Shown here piece by piece: positions 23,261 through 33,400 of a stretch of 64,000 nt of DNA; position 1 is the first letter of the stretch, and each line of letters begins with the position of its first letter. Below the pieces are notes generated by a model that was not told the origin of the DNA, ran no database searches, and saw only the letters and a list, made by a program, of their open reading frames with translations. The position numbers were made by a program, and so were the translations under genes. Source of the DNA: Labia minor (taxonomy: Eukaryota > Arthropoda > Insecta > Dermaptera > Spongiphoridae); assembly GCA_963082975.1 (NCBI GenBank), contig OY720344.1:81084053-81148052 (forward strand). The letters are read 5' to 3'.

Positions 23261-23597
23261 TTTTTATTTAAATAAAAAATAAACAAAATGACTTTAACTT
23301 TAAAGATTATTTATTAATTGATTTTTTTCCATTTATATGTGTTTAAAATAAAATTTAAAATTTTAATCAAAGCAAGATTATTTGAAGACTAAATGGAAGC
23401 TTAGTTCTTATCCACCTTATGGTCCAGCGAGGCCAAATTTACTTAGATTTAAAATTAAATAATACATTATATTTAATAAATACTTTTAATAACTGTCTAA
23501 AATGTGCATAAATTCCAACATCTAATAAATTAAAAACAATATTTGTAACTAAGTAGAAAAGAGAATGGAAACGAATTGTTGATTTTGTTTTCTTTAG

Positions 23598-24069
23598 GTA
23601 TTGTTTTCACAACAAATTTCACATGTGGAGATTTTATATAAATATCTCCGCCAATCATGCATTTTGTTAACAGAAAAAAGTATATTTAGTTTGATGTCTG
23701 TCTGTCTGTCCGTCCGTCCGTCTGTGTGTCCGTATAGATGTGTACAGCTTGAATGGCTCAACGGATTTTGATAAAATTTGGTATAATTACTTAATGCCTC
23801 AGTACTTTTGGTGTATATCCGGAAACCGGAAGTGGTAGTTTACAGAGTATTAATTTTATATTCATTGTCGGAAAATATTTCACTTAAAATATAGTATAAA
23901 TTAATAATTGAGTAATTAAATTAAAATAAAAACCAAATAATATAATTCAGTAATCTTAATTCAAATTTTAAATTTTTTTTTTATATTTTATATATATATT
24001 ACATTTAATGTTGTTTGGAAATTAATTTATTTTAAATCGTCGGTCGGTTCTGTGCCTGACCACACCTCA
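23598..24069 (+). mobile_element. Repeat family A, short subtype, 5' tip missing
   Basis: Begins inside the head at GGTATTGTTTTCACAAC, so the 5' subterminal repeat is lost. It carries the TCTGTCCGTCCGTCCGTCTG microsatellite, the core GATTTTGATAAAATTTGGTA, CCGGAAACCGGAAGTGG, and an intact 3' end: ATCGTCGGTCGGT at about 24037-24049, then GTGCCTGACCAC and CTCAT. About 470 bp, non-coding. Confidence 0.8.
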
Positions 24070-25601
24070 TATTTTGAATGATTCTTGAAAGGGATTCGTT
24101 TACCAACTCTATGGCACCTTTATTTTTAGTATAGTTTAAGTTGAAAATCTGAGAAATTAGTTAATGATAATATACAATACTTATCATCTAAAGCTTAGCA
24201 AATAGTAGACAATGATTATTAAACAATACCTCCATTAAAAAAAAATGGTAAAAAATTGATTAAACAAAAATTTTCTAGTCTTTTTCATGTTTTTATTATT
24301 AAAAAATAACATTTTTTTTAACAAAATTTTCATTCAAAAGAGAGTATGAGACCCAAGGGTGGTTAATAAAATTTCATTTTGGTAGTTTATAATAGGAATG
24401 ATTTCTATTAATTTCGAATTATTGTAGGTATGACTATACGAGTATATGAGTTTAGTAATTACAATGAATTTTGATGGCAGTTTTATGTCATGAACATTTA
24501 AGTATTCTAACATTTTTTATATTACAATCATAATAAAATTGATTATAAAAGACGATCCATTTTGTTTTATAAACCGATTGCATGTAAAAATAAATTCAGA
24601 AATAGTGGGAGGATGAATGCTGCCGGGGTTGCGGAAGGAGAAGGGGAGGGGGTTAATTTTAAGCGAAAATGCAAATTAGAAATGATGGTATGCATGCATA
24701 TACATACGTATATGTATTTGTAGAGTGAAATGGTATAAACCATTTATCAAAGATCTCTCCCGCATTCCAGATGGGAAGCCAACTGAAAGCCAATCGAATC
24801 ATGAGGAAGAGGAGGATGGGGGAAGGGGGAGAATAATTGTTTTAATGGTTTGTTCTATGCAAATCGTTTGAAATAGTCAAAGAGTGGGGGAGGATAGTCT
24901 TTGACTTAGGAACCACGGGATACACATGAATAGCTACCAAATATATCTATCATTGATTTGGGTTTTATAAAACCTCCTTTTGTCTTTTGTCTTTCCACCT
25001 GAATGTTGTGTTGTTTTTTTGTTAGTCCTATTGTGTGTGCCTCCATTCTCCTTTTTAATGGTGGACAATAAGAATCTTATATTTTATTAAAATAAATAAA
25101 ATAAGAATCCCTCTGGGAGGATTGTTTTGGACGTTTACAACACCATGGCTTAGTAATGGTATTAAATTTTTCAATGGGGATTTATCTAAATATATAGTAT
25201 ACTATATTATATATGGATTTAAAGATAGAAGATACAACATTGACAAAGGATAAACAATGTAGGATTTTTATATTCATTTAAAAACATGTAGCACTATATA
25301 TCTAATGGGTAGAGTATAAAAAGTGAATGAGAATATTCGATTTAATACCCAAATTTCCATTTATATATTGTGCTCAGTATTTATATATATTCATAAAAAT
25401 ATTAGAAAGTATATTAAACGGTTATCAAAAGAATTATCACATTTCCAATTCAATACATAATATTTAATGTAATATTACATATACTACAAGAAGAAATGTT
25501 TCTACTATTTTAATGGTAAAAGTTAATTTGATATTTTCAATTAAATCATTATCGAAGAATAACAAAAATAAAATCTTTATATATACTTTTGGAGGTGGTT
25601 A
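24070..25601. other. AT-rich stretch containing a GC-richer single-copy island
   Basis: 24590-24910 is less AT-rich, apparently unique, and contains ATGCAAAT octamers at about 24669 and 24857 plus G-rich runs. It is a candidate regulatory island. The remainder is AT-rich without features. Confidence 0.4.
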
Positions 25602-25907
25602 TTTTATACCAGAGGTCTATATACCCCAGGGGTCTGTTTAACAAAAGCGGGAGTTGATCTCAGCCAGGGGTGGAATAAATATTAAGGTATCTAAATTTCG
25701 ACATTAGTATTTTTTCATCAAATTATTGTTACACAATGTACTATTTCTTTAATAAATGTTTAAAATCTTAATGTAAATGTACAAAGTCAGTATCTAATAG
25801 ATTTTTATTTTAATTATGAGAAAATTACTTTTATGGGGTCGATGGAGATTTCAAAAAATTTAGAGAGGTCGATGTTAAAAACAAATTTGGCGATCCATGT
25901 TTTATAC
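25602..25907. mobile_element. hAT-type non-autonomous element
   Basis: Element 25610-25899 (290 bp) begins CAGAGGTCTATATACCCCAG and ends GGCGATCCATG. It is flanked by identical TTTTATAC at 25602-25609 and 25900-25907. Terminal inverted similarity is weak (about 6 of 10), but the exact 8-bp duplication supports hAT. GGGGTCGATGG and GAGAGGTCGATG near the right end resemble the GGGGTCTACG motifs of the 18410 element, suggesting a related family. Confidence 0.78.
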
Positions 25908-25984
25908 CAAGTTTTCTGAAACATTATAAATATAAGATTTATACAGTGTTATATTTTTCTTCTTTTCTCTTATTATAATATTCT

Positions 25985-26150
25985 CCTATATTTTAATTAA
26001 ACAGCAAATAATTCCATCTTTTTTCAAAATTGGCATTCTATCTTACTATACTTTTTAAGAACCTATTTCATTTGTATGTAAAGTGAGATTTTAATTCTTT
26101 TTAAACTATACAAGTATTAGCTAAATATTTTGACGAAATTATAATTATAT
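25985..26150. repeat. Dispersed repeat, second copy, interrupted by a mariner
   Basis: Matches 23100-23260 in order (ACTTTTTAAGAACCTATTTC, CAAGTATTAGCTAAATATTT). The mariner inserted at 26152 lies at its right edge. Confidence 0.55.
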
Positions 26151-27056
26151 ACACCCTCCATTCCAAAAGAAACCGAACTTTTAAAAAAAAACAAAAAACT
26201 AATGTACATTTTGGAACAAATCATTTTTATAAATCAATGTATTCCCCTTCTGCATCGATACACAAATTTGCACGCTCCAACAAGTTGTCAAACGACTTCT
26301 CCGTGTCCTTTATTGGAATGGTCTTTAGGTCGTCGGTCGTCGCCTTCTCAATGGCGCGCTTCAATCGATGCGTGCCACTTTCCTTTCAGCATCTTTTAGG
26401 AAACAGATAGAAGTCACATGGAGCCAGATCTGGTGAATAGGGCGAATGATGAAAAGGAATAACGTGATTTTTGACCAAAAATTCAGTTAGAAGTCGCGAA
26501 CGATATGATGGTGCATTATCGTGCAGAAGAGTCCAACTGCCTATTGCTCGATATTCTGGCCGAATACGACGAATTCTTGCCAGCAAACGCTTCATGACGC
26601 CTAAGTAAAACTCTCCAGTGACTGTCTGGCCGGGTGAAACAAATTCTTTGTGGATAATTCCTTTTGAATCGTAAAAATCCGGTTCTGGGATGGCCTGATC
26701 TTTCGTCATCATCCAGAGTCTCTCTACCCGATTTGAATCGCCCGAACCACTCGTAAACTTGCGTACCGGATAGACAATTATCACCATATGCATTTTGTAG
26801 CATTTGGTGCGTTTCAATAAAAGTTTTACACAAAAATCAATTGCAGCTCTTTGTTTGAAACTCATTTTCCGACCTATGTACAAAACACACTGACATTTGA
26901 AACGCAATAACTTTTGTTGTATGCATCCAAATGTCATGAAATTTATACCAGTTGTCAATGAGGGACTAAGCCATCTAGGAGTAAAATATTACAACATATG
27001 GCATTAGTGGTACTATTTTTTTTAAAGGTTCGGTTTCTTTTGGATTGGAGGGTGTA
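26150..27056 (-). mobile_element. Mariner-family transposon, deleted, with TA target duplication
   Basis: Element 26152-27054 (903 bp) is flanked by TA on both sides. Inverted ends CACCCTCCATTCCAAAAGAA and the complement of TTCTTTTGGATTGGAGGGTG differ by one base over 20. It is about 400 bp shorter than a typical ~1.3-kb mariner. Its transposase is interrupted (see the separate entry), so it is non-autonomous. Confidence 0.93.
26210..26864 (-). pseudogene. Mariner transposase pseudogene, centre deleted
   Basis: A mariner transposase binds the terminal repeats and cuts and pastes with a DDD catalytic triad. The relic starts at MSFKQRAAIDFCVKLL (ATG near 26864), a helix-turn-helix. It shifts frame to QVYEWFGRFKSGRETL and DDDERSGHPRTG (about 26690-26780), and then jumps directly to FVSPGQTVTGEFYLGVMKRL (26570-26640). 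The second catalytic site LLHDNAPSYRS (26510-26540) and the third YSPDLAPCDFYLFPK (26395-26445) are present. The middle third, carrying the first catalytic aspartate, is deleted. After the third site another frameshift leads to a C-terminus ending LCIDAEGEYIDL near 26230. At least two frameshifts and one deletion make it inactive. Confidence 0.92.
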
Positions 27057-27584
27057 TATCAATTTAATATTTAATTTATATGAAAAAGATAAGTATTTCC
27101 ATTGAGGTAAGGCTTGGTCTATGACTTTGTAGCAGGAAAATTGCATCGTAGCATTTATGAATTAAAATGAAATGATGGCCATACGTTTAAAAATAGTCAA
27201 CTGTAAATGTCAAAATTCTCATTGGTTTTAAAATTTTACAAAAATTAATTAGCTTTACTAGAGAACTCTATGTTAATGTATTTTTCAAAACTCTTTCAAT
27301 TTTTTTGTATTTAAATGAAAAAATTATTAATTTATCACTTTACATTTGTATTTAGATTAGTTTATTTTGCTAAAAAATAAAGTTCCGACAAAATAGTTGA
27401 AAAATTTACCTTATGTCAAGTATAAATATTATTATTACTTTTTTATCTTATATTGTTTTTATTTTAGATTGATATTTTAATATTAAATATATTTCAACTT
27501 CTAATATTTTTTAATATAGAGAATATATAAATCAAACAAAAGCATATATTATATTGTGAATGAATTTGAGAGAGGATTCACTCT

Positions 27585-27598
27585 GTCACTATGGCAAC
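27585..27598 (+). promoter_or_regulatory. Possible RFX X-box
   Basis: GTCACT-AT-GGCAAC fits the two half-sites of the X-box bound by RFX factors, typically near ciliary gene promoters. No promoter or ciliary gene is recognisable nearby, so a chance match is quite possible. Confidence 0.3.
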
Positions 27599-29994
27599 CA
27601 TGGTTCATTTATAAACATACATCTTCAACATCATCCACTTATGGATTTAAAAGATGATGAAATAATAAATCTATCATTCTCTTTTCTTACAACATTAATC
27701 ATCTTCATAATGTATATAGTCTGACAATTTTTAATGTTTTTTTTCAAATATTAATATATTTGATGGTTTATACTACCTAACCTAGAATCGTAAAATATAA
27801 AATATATTAAATTAGTAATTAATAATTGAGAGATCAAAAGGTAAAGCTAAAGTATAACCTGAAAAGATATTAAATAAGTTGATTAATAGACAAAAGGATT
27901 GAAAAATAAAATAGACACACACAATAGACCAATAGACAATAAACAATCATAACATAATTTTAAAGTAGAAAATAATTATTATTTCTTAAAATTATCAATA
28001 ATAATAAAAAAAAATACAAAAAATATATAGTAAGACTTATTAGAAAGATTTTAACGGGTAACGGGTAGTCTCTTCTCTATGATCCATTCCAATAGAAAAG
28101 ATTTCTACTTCAGGGACTAGAGTCCCTGCCTTCACGTGAGCTCATGATTCCTTTCTTGCATAGGAGAAGAATTATTTTATTGATTCATATTTATATAGAT
28201 TCGTATTTATAATATTATTAAATATTATTAATTATAGAAACTAAATAAAACTATTTAATATTAAAAATATTCATGAGTGAATTGACTGAAATATTATCAA
28301 TTAAATTCTTCATAATTTATATTCCATATATATTGAAAAATTTCAATATTACCATATTTAAGATTATATCATTAAATTCATTATAAGAAAAAAATAAACT
28401 GATGTTTTTTCTGTAAAAATAAAAAATCTTATAAAATTTTGCCAGAATATTTGAAGACAAAGGATGACCTTTCGTATCATAGTCGTCGGTGGCAATAAAC
28501 TTTTTAATAATATTTCATTCTTCATGAATAATTTAAAAAACGATGTTCTAAGTCCGGGTGGGGCTTTATATAGAAACAGGAAGAAAAAAAGAAAAGAGGG
28601 AGAGGAGAGAATATCTAAATTCTTATCCTTACTTCCTTTCAAGTTTCTTTCAAATAAGTACTTTAGTTGCTAAAAGAAAAGAAAACTTCGATTCATAATT
28701 TTTGATCAATTTTACTTTGTTTACATATTCGTTAAAAATAAGTTTGACTAAATATATCAACATTTATCAATGAAAATCAATTAAGAAAATGATATTCCTA
28801 AAAATAAATTGAAATTAAAGTTGATAATAATATAGCTATATACAGGGAATTGACAAAATAATATGACTACTATACAATATAGTTTATCTTATTGTTGACT
28901 AGAATATATTGTTACATATTGTTGACTCGAATAACAAATATCTTAATGATTATAGTTCGGACCCAGCAAACTCAAAGTTTACTAAAATAGACTTAGATCC
29001 TAAAAAAACTTTTTAAATGTTGGTAACATTGGAAACAATACTTTACTTATGAATTGTAAAGTTCACGTGCCATATCTTGTAGGTTATATTATACGGTTTT
29101 TTTTGGTTGTGTTCACTCAATTTAATTTAATCTGAATGTGTATCATAAATCAATCATTTCTTGAATAATAACATTTTAAATAAATTTTCAATAAACAATA
29201 ATAATCAACAGTAATTTGTGATATGTATAAAATGCTTTCGTAGATCTTCACAAAGCAATTAATTTATAGAACTCTTGAATTTAAGAATGTCACGAAAAAT
29301 AGCTTTTTGCAAACTTTCCCACTCTCACCTATTGATTTTTTTTTCCGAAGTTTAATGTTTATTTTTTCATTTACTACCCTTCTTTACCTTATCTAACATT
29401 CCATTTCTCCCACTCCCTCTTCTTTAATTTAAAACACATTAAATGATGCTAATCAAATATTTGAAATGGAAATTATCCTTTATTTTTACTTTTACGTGAT
29501 CTGCACACATGGTTTTATTAGTAATAATAATGGCACTCTTTAATAACCTAATATCATGGAAATGATGCTTGCTATTCAGTTTTCTATTGCAGTTATTATT
29601 TATTTCCTTTCTACGTTATTCATTGCATCCTCAACCGAATTTGCCTAGACAATAGATTGAATATTTCTCTTTTTGTTTCATCCTCCTCCTCTTTTTCTCT
29701 CTTTCTCTCTCTATCTTTCATTCATTTATATTATTTGAATAAATTGAATCATATCTCGAATTTTCTCTCCCTTTCATTTCTATTGGCATACATCTAGGGG
29801 ACTATACCCGAGATCAATTTATTTATCATTCATATATAACCTATATGTATATATATATAGTATATGAACTACAAATTCAAATAATGTAAAAAATGCCACG
29901 AGAATATAGAATATAGTAAATAAAAGGAAAAATAAAAAAATAATAAATATAAAATAAAAACAAAGAATAATTGTTTTTATAAGGGTTCTATAAA

Positions 29995-30115
29995 CTTCAC
30001 TTCATGTCTGTCTGTCTGTTCGCTCTTATGACAAATTGAAATCGATTTTTCATCAAACTTAAATTGAGATAGACTTTTGAAAATTTTTATGTATTTTACA
30101 ATGGATCCCTAGAAG
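29995..30115 (+). mobile_element. Fragment with the TGTC-tract and GATTTT module
   Basis: CATGTCTGTCTGTCTGTTCG is followed 25 bases later by TCGATTTTTCATCAAACTTA, the arrangement seen in families A to D. The flanks match none of those families, and no ends can be set. Confidence 0.45.
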
Positions 30116-30481
30116 GTATGGAAGAAATATAATTGAATTATAATTAATTAATTTTAGTGTAATTAACGATTATTTGATTTAATATTTGAATTTTCATACA
30201 TTCAATGCGCCCAACGTTTTTAGTTGAATATGAAGCAATTTATCCATACTTTGTCAGGCTTATAGAAAAATTATTTTATTTTTTTTAGTTCATGAGGAAA
30301 AACGTTATTTTATAAAATTTTTTTTTTGTATTTATATTATTTTTATTAAATGAGAGATTTAAGCTAACATTGATAAAGTGAGAATTTTAAATATATATTA
30401 AATAAATATAATATTTCAAAATGTAAATAATTGATTTTACATATTCACTGAAAATGATTAAAAAATATGATCTATATATAT

Positions 30482-30645
30482 ATCAGGGATATCGGGGATA
30501 TAATCACCTATTTTTGTGAGATTGTTTTCTCGACGTTTCGGCACCCATTTTGGCGCCATTTTCAAGACATTATTTAGGTGGGAATATTTTTGGGATTCTG
30601 GGTCGTAGTCTATGTGACCAAGGGTTATCGGGAATCTAAACCAAC
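30482..30645 (-). mobile_element. Penelope-like terminal fragment, copy 1
   Basis: On the minus strand the text CTTGAAAATGGCGCC, a six-base loop, then GGTGCCGAAACGTCGAG lies at about 30531-30575. GGCGCC and GGTGCC can pair. The order TTGAAAA, stem, GAAA-CGTC resembles the CUGANGA, stem II, GAAA core of hammerhead ribozymes found in Penelope-like element ends, in decayed form. A sister copy lies at 33290-33370. No RT or GIY-YIG domain remains. Confidence 0.5.
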
Positions 30646-30689
30646 ACATATATATATATGAGCATTTACTTAATTTAAAGTTTAGCAAA

Positions 30690-31440
30690 TATAAATATAT
30701 ATTCTCGTTATTTATTTATTTTTTTTTATTTTGATCAATAAACATTTACAAAATATTTCAAAATGTTTATATTAGTTTAAATTTTCAAAGAATATATTCT
30801 CAATATATTTCTTTGATTATATTTTAAAAATAAATCAAATATTATGATAGTAATATAATAACTGACAAAAAACAGTGGGTGAGGGGGTGGTGTGGGAAAG
30901 GGAGATGGTGGAAAATAGTTACTCGGTCCAATAATTTTTTAGTTCAATATAAAAAATAAAAAAAACATTTTAATTTTTTGTTTACAGTTAAAAATTATTA
31001 TTTATGTTTTATTTGTTGAAATTTATTTGATGTGATAGTTTGTTTGTTTTTATTTGATTATTTTCTATTTTATTTTCATTTCAATTAAGTATTTTTATAT
31101 TTAAATTTTAAAATTAAATTTAGTTTTATTCATTTAAGAATCAAATTGACTTAGTAATGTAGATGTTTTTTTATTAGACATATATTACAATAAAATAATT
31201 TAAATATGGATGAAAAGAAGAATTTGATGAGGCACATATTATTAGTAATGATAATATGGGATTGATATTTTTTTTATTTTAATCAATTTAGATTTTCTTA
31301 TGAAAAGAAAAAAATAATTTACTATTTAAATATATAAATTAACATAATTTTTTTCTTTTCATCCTTCAATATATTATTGAATTATTTCTACTTATTATTC
31401 GTTATTATTACTACTTCTATAAGGTACTTGAATTAATAAT
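30690..31440. other. AT-rich stretch, no feature seen
   Basis: Only a short G-rich patch at 30874-30910 breaks the AT-rich composition. No coding signal. Confidence 0.5.
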
Positions 31441-31479
31441 GAGCGTTTCGCAGAAGAGGCCGCCACTAGTGTATGTTTG

Positions 31480-32235
31480 AATATTCCAGTTTGCAATGTC
31501 TTCCCGCTAAAACCTACAGTCTATGGTCGTCTTGAACAGCTTGCATCTTTTGGTTGAAACGTAAACAACAGTACTAAATATTGTTTCGATAAAGTGTTTT
31601 AGCGGAGAGTTCTTCTTCGTTATTTTGATGTTCTTAAGTTTAGGGATATTTGGGCTTTCTTTTGGGATGGGGTTTTTATAGAATTCCAGCAGGCTGTGTA
31701 TTCTGTTTTTTATTAGATTTTTCAGCTCAGCAGAGTTAGCAGAGTCTTCCTCGCGATGTTCATGCTCTGCTGAGATTGGTGTTGTTTGCGATCATCCCGG
31801 AATCGGTCTGGCGATAGATTCTCGAACGTTCGAGCCCGGGCTCCATTTGATTCGTCTGGTGCCTCTATAGAAATTTGATGTAATTCATAACCCACCTCTC
31901 GTCTAATTTTTTCCAGTTCATCTGCTGTTAAATAGGACTTTCTTATGATTACATTTCTCCTGTCAACGATGTTTTGTTCAGTGGGGTTGAGATCTGGATG
32001 TAGTTTTATAAACTCAAAGTGGAGAAGGTATCTGTATCCTGGTAATGGTTTATCCTCGCAGCGGTTGACACGGTAGAATATCCTTATAACTTCCTCATTC
32101 ATTTCTTGTGTCCACTTTATACACTTGTTGCGAGCTCCTCTGCAAGCAGTCCTCCCATTAACTTGGGTGGACGAACTGGAAGATGGAGTGGCTCTAGTTG
32201 TTATTGCCTGTTCATCACCGTTGGTCTTTGGTGGG
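31480..32235 (-). pseudogene. N-terminal ORF fragment of a non-LTR retrotransposon
   Basis: Minus-strand frame open from about 32260 down to 31722, with ATG at 32102 but clear coding character upstream of it (ARNKCIKWTQEMNEEVIRIF). The segment KWTQEMNEEVIRIFYRV with GYRYLLHFEFIKLHPDLN, EQNIVDRRNVIIRKSYL and TADELEKIRREVGYEL recalls the Trp-containing, SANT-like N-terminal region of ORFs in several animal LINEs. A frameshift near 31770 moves the frame to AELKNLIKNRIHSLLEFYKN and IPKLKNIKITKKN, ending in a stop near 31535. Endonuclease and RT domains are absent. It is much richer in GC than its surroundings, consistent with an imported element. The assignment rests on family resemblance I cannot verify by search. 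Confidence 0.6.
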
Positions 32236-32620
32236 CTGTAGTTTGTTGGTTGACAGGCCTCCTGTCACCGACGTGTTCAGCGCCGGCTCTAAACCCGCCC
32301 CAGGCAACGGTCCTTTTCCGAGACTCTCTATTCTCCATTTGCTTGGGTAGTTTTGACTCCGGTTTGGGAAGGTGCGCGATTATCTGTCAGCTTGTTGGCT
32401 GTCATACCCCGGTAGGGATTAAAGGGTTTGGGGTTGGGTTGGAAGGAATTTTGGGTAGGACTCTCTCTCTCTCTCTCTCTCTTGATACAGGGGGTGAGGT
32501 TGTATCAAGGCTTTGTGTTAGGGCAGGGTCGCATTCCTGAAGTAGGCCTATCCCTTACCGGGAACGTACAGGAGTGCCTACCCACTACCCCTTTATTATT
32601 ATTGTTATTTTTATTATTAT
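32236..32620 (-). mobile_element. GC-rich 5' leader of the non-LTR element
   Basis: A GC-rich block directly upstream (minus strand) of the ORF fragment. It contains a (CT)10-type repeat at 32461-32482 and pieces such as GGCGGGTTTAGAGCCGGCGC and CTACCGGGGTATGACAGCC. Plus-strand frames of 144 and 76 codons run across it but read through the CT repeat and have no domain. Probably 5' UTR or N-terminal sequence of the same element. Confidence 0.45.
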
Positions 32621-33220
32621 TATATTTTAGAGAGTTTGGTATTCAGATAGTGTTTTAATGAATTTAAGTTGAGGGTTAAAAAATTTCTATAATTAAAATA
32701 AGAGAAAACAAAAAAAAATGTCTAAACTGACTGAAATGCTGTGGTGGATTATTCACTAAGCAAATTATTATTAATTGGCCATCATTTCAGAAATTCATTA
32801 TTCATAGCATCCAAAACGTATTTTAATTAAAATAATTTAATTTATATTTAAAAAAAATTCACAAATAAATTTTTAAATAGTTATATATATTTCTCAAAAG
32901 TTTTAACTTTTTCTTTTAATATCACTTCTTCTACAGTTTCTAAAAATATTTATGAAATTCACTTTGTAATTTTGTTTTATCATTAACTCAGATTTAAAAG
33001 TAGTAAAGACCAATTTATTTGGTCCTTTTCTCCAAGGACTTCTCATTAAACTGAAAATTTTTGAAATTGGGACAAACCCCCGAAAATCCGGACCTATGAC
33101 AACTATAGTTTATAGCAAGTTAGTAAATTAGTTACTGTAAAGTTTGAAATATAGCGATAAGATAAGGAAGGTCTTTTTAACTAGATTAACAAAATTACAT
33201 ATTAGAGGAACATTAACCTA
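32621..33220. other. AT-rich spacer
   Basis: No gene. A small less AT-rich segment at 33010-33110 (CCAAGGACTTCTC, CCCCCGAAAATCCGGACC) could be a transposon scrap. Confidence 0.4.
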
Positions 33221-33259
33221 TTATAATGAACCATTTATTCTAGTACAGTAATGAAAGAC

Positions 33260-33400
33260 CCACGAATTATTTTTTAGCATAAAACTCCTAGTAAAATATA
33301 CCCTCTTGAAAATAGTGCCAAATTGGGCGCCGAAACGTCGAGACCCAATACTTACAATTAAAGGTGAAAATAACCCGGAAATAATTACTCTCATCATAAA
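33260..33400 (+). mobile_element. Penelope-like terminal fragment, copy 2
   Basis: Plus-strand CTTGAAAATAGTGCC, AAATTGG, GCGCCGAAACGTCGAGACC at about 33304-33345 parallels the copy at 30531-30575 in opposite orientation. Here GUGCC pairs with GGCGC. The paired bases differ from copy 1 yet the pairing is kept, which suggests a maintained stem. The GAAACGTCGAG tail is identical. Confidence 0.5.

Larger units (their letters stand above)
18697..23597. other. Long AT-rich stretch, no gene recognised
   Basis: Holds (TA)n at 19181-19218, 21440-21459 and 21648-21679, a 12-G run at 21709-21720, and TG repeats near 20268-20280. 22300-22520 and 22700-22960 are slightly more complex and single-copy-looking. 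GTGTAAGTACCG at about 22431 resembles a 5' splice site, but no exon can be built around it. 23110-23260 repeats in diverged form at 25985-26150. Confidence 0.4.
27057..30480. other. AT-rich stretch, no gene recognised
   Basis: 27530-27640 contains GTCACTATGGCAAC (27585-27598), resembling an RFX X-box. 28050-28160 has a small complex segment (CAGGGACTAGAGTCCCTG palindrome at about 28112). At 29995-30110 a TGTCTGTCTGTCTG tract followed by a GATTTTTCATCAAACTT block resembles the module in the Helentron-like families. Pyrimidine-rich runs occur near 29680-29730. Confidence 0.4.

Noticed and set aside
24039-24069. Intrinsic bacterial-type terminator hairpins at family A and B ends
   Set aside because: The window is clearly eukaryotic; the hairpins are element termini.
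32106-32658. Plus-strand open frames of 144 and 76 codons
   Set aside because: They run through a (CT)n repeat opposite a recognisable minus-strand LINE fragment and have no domain.
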